Of a DNA stretch of 42,459 nucleotides, positions 33,177 through 40,606 are shown one piece after another. Each line of letters starts with the position of its first letter. Positions within the stretch are counted from its first letter, which is position 1. The notes under the pieces were generated by a model that worked only from the letters and a program-made list of their open reading frames with translations, was not told the DNA's origin and did not search any database. The stretch comes from Bacteroidales bacterium KHT7 (lineage in GTDB: Bacteria; Bacteroidota; Bacteroidia; Bacteroidales; Bacteroidaceae), in the NCBI GenBank assembly GCA_900102385.1, contig FNBQ01000008.1, positions 90,546 to 133,004 on the forward strand. The letters are read 5' to 3'. Both the position numbers and the translations under genes were made by a program.

Positions 33177-34699
33177 AGAATGTTGTCTTTTGCAAACATC
33201 TTTTTCAGCGCATCGTTGCCTTTTCGGGCGGTGATGGCGAGTCGGCCTTGCATAGGGTGCGTCTCGAACGGCAGAATCTCGGTAATCTCGTCTTCCATGC
33301 CCAGTCTTTTCAGGGCGCAGGTGGCAACGATGGCAGAATCAATCTTACCGCTCCGAACCTGAGCCACGCGCTCCTCTATGCAGCCGCGAATGCCTACGAT
33401 TTTCAAGTCGGGGCGCAGCTTCTGAAGCTCTGCCTTACGCAGCGGCGAACTTGTGCCCACGGTGCTTCCGGCAGGCAGACTTAGCAGCGGCGTGTGGTCG
33501 CGGCTCACCAGCGAGTCGGTCTTGTCGGTAGCTTCGTACAAGGCTATAACCTCCAATCCGTCAGGCTGTTGCTGTGGAAGGTCCTTTGCCGAATGGATGG
33601 CGATGTCGGCCTCGCCGTTGAGCAGAGCATCATCGAGTTCGCGCGTAAATATGTCATCTGGTGCTTCGCCGTTGAGGAGCGATATTTTCTTATGCGTATC
33701 GCCGTACGACTTACACAAAATCGTCTCGAACTGAATTTCAGGGAAACGCTTCTTTATCTCCTCAACCTGAATTTGCGACAGACGGCTGTCGCGCGCAATT
33801 ACCTTTACCGTCTTGCTATGTTGCTTTCGGCGTTCCATAATCTCCTGAAGCTCATCTATTTCCTCCTCAATAAGCTGCTCGGCTTTCTTCACCTCGTCTT
33901 CTCTTACCGAGATGTTGCTCTGCACCTTTCGTTCCACGTTGTGAAGGTTGTAAAGTGTTACGTTGCTCATCTGACCGATGCGAGGGTCGATGTCGCGCGG
34001 AAAGGCAAGATCGAACGCCACGATGTCGCGGTCTGTCGGCATTTCTTCTTTCAGAACAACCACGTCGGGAGCCGAAGTGGCGCAAATCAGAATGTCGGTA
34101 AACTTCAGAAATTCCTGCTTGTTGCATAGCGAGCACGCCTTTATGTCGTACTGCTGGGCGATGTCAGCCGCCTTTTGCAGCGTTCGGTTGGCAAGCAGAA
34201 TATGCTGTGCTCCCTTGTTTTTCAGGAACTTGATGATATCCTCGGTCAGCTTGTTTACGCCGATTATTGTTATCTGTGCGTTGCGGAAGTCGATGTTCTG
34301 TTGCTCAATTATCTCGATTGTGGCGAGACTATGGCTCACCGCTCCGTGCGAAATCTGCGTCTCTGTTCGCACGCGCTTGCCAATCTGGAGGGCGCACTCA
34401 AACAGTTTGTGCATTCCGGCTGGGAGTTTCTGCTCCTTGCGTGCCGTGAGATAAGCTTCCTTCACCTGTCCCTGAACGGCTCTTTCGCCCACGATGGCAG
34501 ATTCGAGTCCGCACACAACACGGAACAAGTGTCGTGCCACATCCTCGGGAATGTCGCCGTTGCCGTAGTACAGTTCTATTCGGTTGCAGGTCTGTAGAAA
34601 GACCGATGCTCCCTTGTCATCCTTGTTAATCTTTTTGAAATAGTCTTCGCGCTCGCCAAGCGTTGTGTTGTGGTGGCTGATTGACTCGTATTGTATCAT
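33173..34699 (-). CDS. hemAC: Glutamyl-tRNA reductase fused to hydroxymethylbilane synthase (HemA-HemC)
   Basis: 508 residues in one frame. Residues 1 to ~300 are glutamyl-tRNA reductase: QTCNRIELYY with the catalytic Cys, GLESAIVGERAVQGQVKEAY, GKRVRTETQISHGAVSHSLA. The usual C-terminal dimerisation domain is absent, and the nucleotide-binding loop reads IIGVNKLTED rather than GAGEMG. Residues ~301-508 are porphobilinogen deaminase: ADIAIHSAKDLP, VGTSSPLRKAEL, RGCIEERVAQV, GRLAITAR. They stop before domain 3, which in known HemC carries the cysteine that holds the dipyrromethane cofactor. The next gene starts at the stop, so an accidental frameshift is not obvious. The hemAC symbol is descriptive. 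Confidence 0.9.
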   Translation of the reverse strand: MIQYESISHHNTTLGEREDYFKKINKDDKGASVFLQTCNRIELYYGNGDIPEDVARHLFRVVCGLESAIVGERAVQGQVKEAYLTARKEQKLPAGMHKLFECALQIGKRVRTETQISHGAVSHSLATIEIIEQQNIDFRNAQITIIGVNKLTEDIIKFLKNKGAQHILLANRTLQKAADIAQQYDIKACSLCNKQEFLKFTDILICATSAPDVVVLKEEMPTDRDIVAFDLAFPRDIDPRIGQMSNVTLYNLHNVERKVQSNISVREDEVKKAEQLIEEEIDELQEIMERRKQHSKTVKVIARDSRLSQIQVEEIKKRFPEIQFETILCKSYGDTHKKISLLNGEAPDDIFTRELDDALLNGEADIAIHSAKDLPQQQPDGLEVIALYEATDKTDSLVSRDHTPLLSLPAGSTVGTSSPLRKAELQKLRPDLKIVGIRGCIEERVAQVRSGKIDSAIVATCALKRLGMEDEITEILPFETHPMQGRLAITARKGNDALKKMFAKDNIL

Positions 34700-35718
34700 T
34701 ACCAGTTTGTTTCTTTTATCCAGTTTGTCAGGAATTTAGCGTTCTCGAAAGGCGTTTCTGCCAATACACCGTGTCCAAGGTTTATAATCCAGTTTCGGTG
34801 CTCTGCAAAGAAAGGCTTGTACCTCTCCATAGTCGCCGCGATATCGTTTTTCGGTGCGAGCAGCAGGTGAGGGTCGATGTTGCCCTGCAATCCCACCTCG
34901 GGATGAACAATCCGTCGTGCCTCGTCGAGCGGCATCTGCCAGTCTATGCTTACAAAGTTGCAGATGTCTGGCGTTATGCTTTTCAGTCCTGTGCCGAGTC
35001 CTTTCGGGAAAAAGATTACGGGAACGCCCATCTCTCTGACCGCCATACTTATTCGTGAAACTGCGGGTAGGAAATATTTTACATAAATATCGGCAGGCAG
35101 AAGTCCGGCATGACTCTCGAAAATCTGAAAGGCATCCACTCCGTGCTCAACTTGCCTCTTGGCATATTCTATTGTGAGCGATGTCACGGCATCAGTAAGC
35201 CTCATCATCTCCTCGCGGTTGGCATAGAAGAAGTGCTTCACCCTTGGAAATGAAGCCTGAGTGCTTGCGCCCTGAAGCATGTAGCACATGGTTGTGAGCG
35301 GTGCTCCGCAGAAGCCGATGAGCGGCGTGTCGGGGTGCTGCTCCTTGAAGATGTCGATAGCGCGGTAGACGAAGTTTAGCTTATCCGACTGAACATCAAG
35401 CAACTGCGATGGTTTGTCGGATGTGTACAGAGGCGATGAGAATACCGGACCTTTCTCGGTCCAGTCAATGTTCATGCCCATTGCCACAGGTATCGTAAGA
35501 ATGTCGCTGAACAAGATGGCTGCGTCTACTCCGAGGTCGGCAACGGGCAGAAATGTTACCTTGGCTGCCAATTCGGGCGTAGACATCAGTTCGTGGAAGG
35601 AGTGCTCCGCGCGCATCTGCATGTAACTTGGCAGAACTCGTCCTGCCTGCCTCATAAGCCACACGGGCGGACGGCTGCACGCCTTTCCGTTCAGGGTATT
35701 GATAAAAATGTTAGTCAT
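34699..35718 (-). CDS. hemE: Uroporphyrinogen decarboxylase
   Basis: A 339-residue enzyme converting uroporphyrinogen III to coproporphyrinogen III. Starts with the family signature RPPVWLMRQAGRVLPSY and has ILTIPVAMGM, GFCGAPLTTMCYML and NLGHGVLAETPFEN. Its stop shares one base with the hemA-hemC start (TAATG), showing coupling. Overlaps hemG/hemY by 8 bases at its start. Confidence 0.96.
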   Translation of the reverse strand: MTNIFINTLNGKACSRPPVWLMRQAGRVLPSYMQMRAEHSFHELMSTPELAAKVTFLPVADLGVDAAILFSDILTIPVAMGMNIDWTEKGPVFSSPLYTSDKPSQLLDVQSDKLNFVYRAIDIFKEQHPDTPLIGFCGAPLTTMCYMLQGASTQASFPRVKHFFYANREEMMRLTDAVTSLTIEYAKRQVEHGVDAFQIFESHAGLLPADIYVKYFLPAVSRISMAVREMGVPVIFFPKGLGTGLKSITPDICNFVSIDWQMPLDEARRIVHPEVGLQGNIDPHLLLAPKNDIAATMERYKPFFAEHRNWIINLGHGVLAETPFENAKFLTNWIKETNW

Positions 35719-37093
35719 CTGATAGGATTTTGTTTGCCACGTCGGTTGCCTGTTTTATTCGGTGCGCCATGCCTATTCCGTCGCGCAGGTTTCCGGCAAT
35801 CGTCAGACCTTTGTATTGGTTCTGAACCTTTTCTATCGCCTCGAACCGTTCGCCCGATGTTATCTCGTACTGCGGAATGGCTCTCTTATGTCTGAAAATC
35901 CTGATGAAATCGGGTTTTGCCGATGCCGGGAATTTCAGCATTGTGTGGAAGTATTCCTCTACGATGGCTGTTATTTGCTCGTCCGAATAGTCGAGCATCT
36001 CGGCATGCTTCATTCCGCCGATAAAGTAGCTGAACAGCGCGCCGCCTTCGGGTGCTCTGCCTTTGAAGCAAGCCGACGGGAACAGGATTCCGAGAACCTT
36101 CTTGTTCTCGCGCGACGGAACGAGTCCGCCGAAAGCCTGAAACTTCTTTCCCTTGGTGTCTTTCACGCCCACGCTCACTTCGACGATAGGCGAGTAGTTG
36201 AGGTTGTTGAGCTTGCTCATTGTCTCGGCATCGACGAATGGCAGTAGTTCGGGCAGAGAGTATGCTCCGCAGGTTGTAACAACCTTGTTGCAGGTTATCT
36301 GCTGCTTATTTCCGTCGGCATCGCTAAATGAGATGTGCCAGCCGTCGCCCTCGGGCATCACTTTTATGTCCTTCAGTCCGAGCAGGATACGGTTGCCGAG
36401 ATAGTCTGCCATGGCTTCGGTAATCTTTCCCAGACCGCCCACGGCAGAGAATACTTTCTTTGTTGCCAGTTTGTCGCGGTCGGTCTTAGGCTCTCGCGCC
36501 TTTGCTATTGCTCCGCGTACAAAACTGCCGTAGTTATGCTCAAGATTATATAGTTTCGGAAGGGCAAAGCGCGTTACGAGCGCATCGGGGTTGCCGGCAT
36601 AGACGCCCGAGAGAAAAGGGTCTACGGCATAGTTTACGAACGACTTGCCGAGTCTTCGTCTTGCCAGCGAGCCAACCGACTCGTCGGGATTTGTGCCCTT
36701 CTTTCGCCACGGCTCGCCAAGGATTCTTAGCTTGTCGGCGGTGGTGAATAGTGGTGTAGTAATTGCGCTGAACAGTCCCGACGGAAGGGCGCGGAATTTA
36801 GATCCTTTCCATATCAGACGGCGTTTTGACGATGCCGGGGCTATCTCCAACTGGCATTTGCCGCCCGATGTCTCCTGAAGGTCGCGCATCAGTTCTGCCA
36901 CTTCGGGCACCGATACAACGCCGGTGTTCGGTCCGCTCTCAAATACGAATCCGTTTTCAGCGTGTGTCTGAATCTGTCCGCCAGCCTTGTCCATGCGCTC
37001 AAGCACCGTCACCTCGCGGCCTTTGCGCGCAAGGGTGTAGGCTGTCGTTAGTCCTGTTAGTCCTGCTCCGATTACTACTATGTCGGTTGTCAT
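35711..37093 (-). CDS. hemG: Protoporphyrinogen oxidase (FAD, HemY/HemG type)
   Basis: 461 residues. The dinucleotide-binding start (VVIGAGLTGLTTAYTLARKG then VTVLERMDKAGGQ) identifies an FAD oxidase, and VPEVAELMRDL, PFLSGVYAGNPDAL and VGGLGKITEAMADYLG match the HemY family. It oxidises protoporphyrinogen IX (or coproporphyrinogen III in the HemY coproporphyrin route). With HemN present, the protoporphyrin route is more likely. An upstream in-frame extension to 37312 overlaps hemN heavily and is rejected; ATG 37093 is 6 bases after the hemN stop. The alternative symbol is hemY. Confidence 0.93.
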   Translation of the reverse strand: MTTDIVVIGAGLTGLTTAYTLARKGREVTVLERMDKAGGQIQTHAENGFVFESGPNTGVVSVPEVAELMRDLQETSGGKCQLEIAPASSKRRLIWKGSKFRALPSGLFSAITTPLFTTADKLRILGEPWRKKGTNPDESVGSLARRRLGKSFVNYAVDPFLSGVYAGNPDALVTRFALPKLYNLEHNYGSFVRGAIAKAREPKTDRDKLATKKVFSAVGGLGKITEAMADYLGNRILLGLKDIKVMPEGDGWHISFSDADGNKQQITCNKVVTTCGAYSLPELLPFVDAETMSKLNNLNYSPIVEVSVGVKDTKGKKFQAFGGLVPSRENKKVLGILFPSACFKGRAPEGGALFSYFIGGMKHAEMLDYSDEQITAIVEEYFHTMLKFPASAKPDFIRIFRHKRAIPQYEITSGERFEAIEKVQNQYKGLTIAGNLRDGIGMAHRIKQATDVANKILSDD

Positions 37094-37098
37094 GTCTT

Positions 37099-38433
37099 TT
37101 ATATTGGTTTTGAGAATGTTTTGTCGGTGTTTTGCATCAGAGGGTCGAGCAGTGCCGCCACGTTGCGCACGAGCGGCGAACTCGCCTCTGTCATCTTTAT
37201 CGTGTTTTCTTTTATGTTTATTATCCCGTCGTTCTGCATCTCCGCAAGGCGTTCTGTGTCGAAGTTCACCGCCTCTTTCTGTTCGGGGCTGAGAGTTACG
37301 GCATAGTTGCACATCAGGTTATCTATAGCTGTGCGTATCAACTGCTGTTGCGGTGTCAGAATGTAGCCCTTCTTTATTGGCAGAATGCCGTCTGAAATGC
37401 TCTGGATGTATTCGGCAATGTCTTTTGTATTCTGTGCGTATGCCGTGGCAAGCTGACTGATGCCTGTAACTCCGAAGGCATATACCTGAGCCGTGGTGCG
37501 CAGCGTACAGTAGCCCTGAAAGTTGCGGTGCAGCTGACCTTTGTTCAGCGCGGTGTACAGTTCGTCGTGCGGCTGTACAAAGTGGTCCATTCCCACTCTC
37601 ACATATCCGGCTTTTTGCAGCAGTTGCGCCGAAGTCTCGAACATCGTTTCTTTTGTCTGAACCGATGGCAGACCGTGCTTCTCCAGAATGAGTTGCTGCT
37701 TCTTTAGCCATGGCACATGAGCATAGCTGAATGTCACCAATCTGTCGGGTTGGAGGGCAATGGCGCGCTCTATAGTTTGTCCGAAACTTTCGACTGTCTG
37801 GTAGGGCAGTCCGTACAGAAAATCGAGGTTGATGTTGGCCTTGGCATCGCGCAGCAAAGCGAATATCTCTTCCATCGGTTCGAGCGATGGACGGCGGTTC
37901 ACCGTCTTCAGTACCTTCTCGTCAAAGTCTTGCATGCCGATGCTGAACCGTGTGAATCCTGCATCAACCAAATTGCTCCAGTCGTTAAGCGTCAAGTATC
38001 CGGGGTGACATTCTATGGCTATCTCGGGCTTATCTATCGTGCCGAACGTGCTTGTAAGGTGTTCGTTGAGTTCCTTTATCGCCTTGGCTGGCATTGCTGT
38101 CGGACTTCCGCCGCCGTAGTGAATCTGCGAGATGCGACGGTCTTTGTCGATATATGTCAACAGAAGGTCTATTTCCTTGTGAAGTGCGTCGATATATTTT
38201 TCAACCTTCGCCCCGTTGCCCATGGCATACGAGTTGCACGCGCAGTAGTGGCACAGATGCTTGCAGAACGGCATGTGTAGATAGAACGACAGGTTGCGGT
38301 TTTCGTCTTTGTTCGAGAGTCTTACTGCATCGATATACTCAGTCTGTCCCAATGTGCCGAAATAGTTTGCCGGCGGATAGCTTGTATATCGCGGTACTGG
38401 AATATTGTATTTGTCTATTATGTTTTGTCGCAT
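37099..38433 (-). CDS. hemN: Oxygen-independent coproporphyrinogen III oxidase (radical SAM)
   Basis: A 444-residue radical SAM enzyme that makes protoporphyrinogen IX without oxygen, fitting an anaerobe. The cluster motif PFCKHLCHYCACN has C-x3-C-x2-C-x-C, and QIHYGGGSPTAM is the HemN glycine signature. C-terminal HemN domain present (QTKETMFETSAQLLQKAGYV). The frame is open upstream to 38469; ATG 38433 (MRQNIIDKYNIPVPRYTSYP) fits the family start. It heads the heme series. Confidence 0.94.
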   Translation of the reverse strand: MRQNIIDKYNIPVPRYTSYPPANYFGTLGQTEYIDAVRLSNKDENRNLSFYLHMPFCKHLCHYCACNSYAMGNGAKVEKYIDALHKEIDLLLTYIDKDRRISQIHYGGGSPTAMPAKAIKELNEHLTSTFGTIDKPEIAIECHPGYLTLNDWSNLVDAGFTRFSIGMQDFDEKVLKTVNRRPSLEPMEEIFALLRDAKANINLDFLYGLPYQTVESFGQTIERAIALQPDRLVTFSYAHVPWLKKQQLILEKHGLPSVQTKETMFETSAQLLQKAGYVRVGMDHFVQPHDELYTALNKGQLHRNFQGYCTLRTTAQVYAFGVTGISQLATAYAQNTKDIAEYIQSISDGILPIKKGYILTPQQQLIRTAIDNLMCNYAVTLSPEQKEAVNFDTERLAEMQNDGIINIKENTIKMTEASSPLVRNVAALLDPLMQNTDKTFSKPI

Positions 38434-38457
38434 CTTTTCTAACCTCTGTTTCGACTG

Positions 38458-38465
38458 CAAAATTA
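38458..38465 (-). promoter_or_regulatory. Likely -7 box for the hemN operon
   Basis: Minus strand TAATTTTG, 24 bases before ATG 38433. A weaker TTG lies about 20 bases upstream of it. The site makes the longer in-frame start at 38469 impossible if used. Confidence 0.5.
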
Positions 38466-38577
38466 CCATGTATTATCAAACGAAACAATCCCTAATTATA
38501 AGGATAAAATGTTATATTTTCTCCTCATAAATAGGGATATTTCTGGGTTTGAAACAAAAATTTAGGTCGAGAGATTC

Positions 38578-39033
38578 CTATTCGTTGACTTTATTTTTCA
38601 GTGTGTCGATGATTGAGTCCAATTCGGCGGCAAGATTAACGTAATCGTCAAACTTCAGCGGACAGGTGTTCAGCTGCTCCATCATTCCCGACGGAACAAT
38701 GCCGAATGCCTTTTCTTCCAAGTCCTTGCCCTTCTGCGTAAGCGTCACGTTCGTCTGTCGGCGGTCGATGACGCTTCGCTTGCGCTCAATCAGTCCCATC
38801 TTCTCCATTCGTTGCAGGAGCGGCGTGATGGTGTTTGTCTCGAGTTGCAACTTCATCGCAATCTCATTTACGAACTGCGTTTCTTTCTCCCACAACACCA
38901 TCATTACCAAGTATTGCGGATAGGTTATGCCCAGTTTGCTCAGTAGCGGCGTGTATGCCTGAATTATCAGGCGCGATGCCGTGTACAGTCTGAAGCAGAG
39001 CTGATTTTCGAGTTTTAGTTCATTGTGTGGCAT
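38578..39033 (-). CDS. OhrR-type MarR regulator (peroxide sensor)
   Basis: 151 residues, a MarR-family winged-helix repressor. LKLENQLCFRLYTASRLIIQ with a Cys at residue 13 closely follows OhrR, in which this N-terminal cysteine senses organic hydroperoxides. The DNA-binding part reads LETNTITPLLQRMEKMGLIE and RKRSVIDRRQTNVTLTQKG. It lies 21 bases after the glutathione peroxidase gene, so it likely controls that gene and itself. The second cysteine of two-Cys OhrR types is not obvious at the usual place (a Cys is present near the C terminus in NTCPLK). Confidence 0.88.
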   Translation of the reverse strand: MPHNELKLENQLCFRLYTASRLIIQAYTPLLSKLGITYPQYLVMMVLWEKETQFVNEIAMKLQLETNTITPLLQRMEKMGLIERKRSVIDRRQTNVTLTQKGKDLEEKAFGIVPSGMMEQLNTCPLKFDDYVNLAAELDSIIDTLKNKVNE

Positions 39034-39054
39034 ATCTTAATTTGTTTTTACGGA

Positions 39055-39600
39055 TTATGCAAGCATCGTCTCGATGTCGCTCTCCATTTTCTCCGGCTCT
39101 GTGGTAGGAGAGTAGCGCTTGATGGTGTTGCCATCTTTCGAGATTAGGAATTTTGTGAAATTCCACTTAATATCGCTGTCCTTTTCCACGCTGTTGCTTA
39201 TGGTCTTGAAGAGAGCCTTTGCTGCCTTAGCCTTCAGACCGTTGTACGCCTCGGTAGGAGCTTGTTCTTTCAGATACTCAAAGATTGGGTCGGCAGAAGA
39301 GCCGTTCACGTCAATCTTCTTCATAATCTGGAAACTTACGCCATAGTTTATTTGGCAGAACTCCTCAATCTGGCTGTCTGTGCCCGGGTCTTGTTCCTTG
39401 AACTGGTTGCATGGGAAGCCGATAACTACCAGTCCCTTGTCTTTGTACTTTTGGTTAAGTGCCTCAAGTCCTGCAAACTGCGGAGTGAATCCGCACTTGC
39501 TTGCTGTGTTTACAATTAGCAGAACCTTACCTTCGAACTGTGCAAAGTCAAGCTCTTTACCCTTGCTTGTCAGTGCCTTGAAATCATAAATTTTCTTCAT
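39055..39600 (-). CDS. Glutathione peroxidase-family thiol peroxidase
   Basis: 181 residues. NTASKCGFTPQFAGLEALNQ holds the peroxidatic Cys; GFPCNQF has the second conserved Cys; WNFTKF supplies the Trp/Asn of the catalytic tetrad. This Cys form of GPX normally uses thioredoxin to reduce hydroperoxides. A perfect promoter lies 31 bases before the ATG. First gene of a two-gene operon with the OhrR-like regulator, which fits peroxide-inducible control. Confidence 0.93.
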   Translation of the reverse strand: MKKIYDFKALTSKGKELDFAQFEGKVLLIVNTASKCGFTPQFAGLEALNQKYKDKGLVVIGFPCNQFKEQDPGTDSQIEEFCQINYGVSFQIMKKIDVNGSSADPIFEYLKEQAPTEAYNGLKAKAAKALFKTISNSVEKDSDIKWNFTKFLISKDGNTIKRYSPTTEPEKMESDIETMLA

Positions 39601-39631
39601 AATCTTACATATATTCTATCGTTTTAAAATG

Positions 39632-39662
39632 CAAAACTACGAAAAATATTTTATATCGCAAA
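39632..39662 (-). promoter_or_regulatory. Promoter of the peroxidase-regulator pair
   Basis: Minus strand TTTG (39659-39662), 19 bases, TAGTTTTG (39632-39639), an exact Bacteroidetes layout. Short AT-rich inverted sequence around it could hold an OhrR operator, but no clear palindrome was identified. Confidence 0.78.
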
Positions 39663-39749
39663 CGATTTATTTAACTTTTTTACAGAGCATAATACGAATA
39701 TGCAGAAAAAGTAGGCATATTTATCTTTTGGTATATATAAAATAGTGGG

Positions 39750-40065
39750 TAGCAAGAAGGTAGCAAGAAGGTAGGAAGAAGGTAGAAAGAGGGAAGGAAG
39801 AGGGAAGGAAGAGGGAAGATAGAAGGAAGATGATGGGCAGAGGCTTTGAAGCAAGCCGATAGTAAGGGGGTAGCAAGGGGGTAGCAAGGGGATAGCAAGG
39901 GGGAAGGTACGGGTATGATAGGTAATTCATAATTCAAAATTCATAATTGGCAATTCGGGGAGAAACTTAGACAATTCACATTTGGTAAGTAGAATTTTCA
40001 GAATTGATAACTTAGGATTTGTAACGAACAATTTCGTAGGAACGTCCAAGGTAGAGGATGTAAAA
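39750..40065. repeat. Purine-rich repeat array and AATTC-type repeats
   Basis: Imperfect 11-bp units around GGTAGCAAGAA and GGGAAGGAAGA run from about 39750 to 39835 and again as GGGGGTAGCAA from about 39865 to 39905, separated by GAAGCAAGCCGATAG. Then comes TAATTCATAATTCAAAATTC (about 39924) and GGAACGTCCAAGGTAG (40039-40054). Nothing coding is seen from 39663 to 40088. The minus-strand frames here translate only to repeat artefacts rich in L, P, S. Confidence 0.78.
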
Positions 40066-40088
40066 GAGGATGTAAAATAAACTGTGTC

Positions 40089-40449
40089 ATGAATAATAAA
40101 AGCATAGTTTATTTTTATGATGTGAAGGTATATCCAGAGTATTCTCCGGTTTTCTCAGGCTATTATCGATGAACTGCTCAATGGCAATGTCGTAGAGATA
40201 GCATGTCTGGGAACTTTCAAGTTGAAAGTCAGCGGCAAGAGCCGTCAGAAGAAAGAGGATGTAACAACTCAGGGCGCAAAGATATGCGTCATATTCGAGC
40301 CAGCAAGCGAACTCAATTCTCGTCTTAATGATGAACGTGAATTCCGATTCGTCGAAGTTCCTACGGAAGAGGGCAAACAAGATGCCGAAGACAACAAAGA
40401 ACCGTCCGACAATCCAGAAACTCCCCTCGATGACAACAATGGATTCTAA
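40089..40449 (+). pseudogene. HU-like DNA-binding protein remnant
   Basis: One frame from ATG 40089 reads MNNKSIVYFYDVKVYPEYSP, like the start of Bacteroidales HU-like proteins, and stops at 40170. The other frame, open from 40126, reads AIIDELLNGNVVEIACLGTF KL-like, KICVIFEPASELNSRL and an acidic tail; this is the C-terminal part of the same domain. The two parts are joined by an internal deletion with a frame change, so the product would not fold normally. A terminator follows. Confidence 0.62.
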
Positions 40450-40492
40450 CAGAATTGCTAGCATCCCCAACAAGTGCTTAGCATAACTACAT

Positions 40493-40540
40493 AAAAAGGA
40501 GCAAGTCATTTATCACTTGGATAAAGCTTGCTCCTTTTTT
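40493..40540 (+). terminator. Terminator after the HU-like remnant
   Basis: AAAAAGGAGCAAG (40493-40505) pairs with CTTGCTCCTTTTT (40527-40539) with a long loop and T tail. It can act on both strands and so may also end the PIN-like gene on the minus strand. Confidence 0.8.
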
Positions 40541-40606
40541 GAATCTATGTAAGTCGGGTAGAACTTGTAATTCCTGCCCATCATTGTGTAACCAGGATAG
40601 AAAGCT

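Noticed and set aside
37094-37312. N-terminal extension of the protoporphyrinogen oxidase
   Set aside because: It lies entirely within hemN coding sequence, is rich in R and N, and precedes the standard FAD-binding start.
39651-39937. Minus-strand small frames rich in Leu, Pro and Ser
   Set aside because: They are translations of the purine-rich tandem repeat and not genes.
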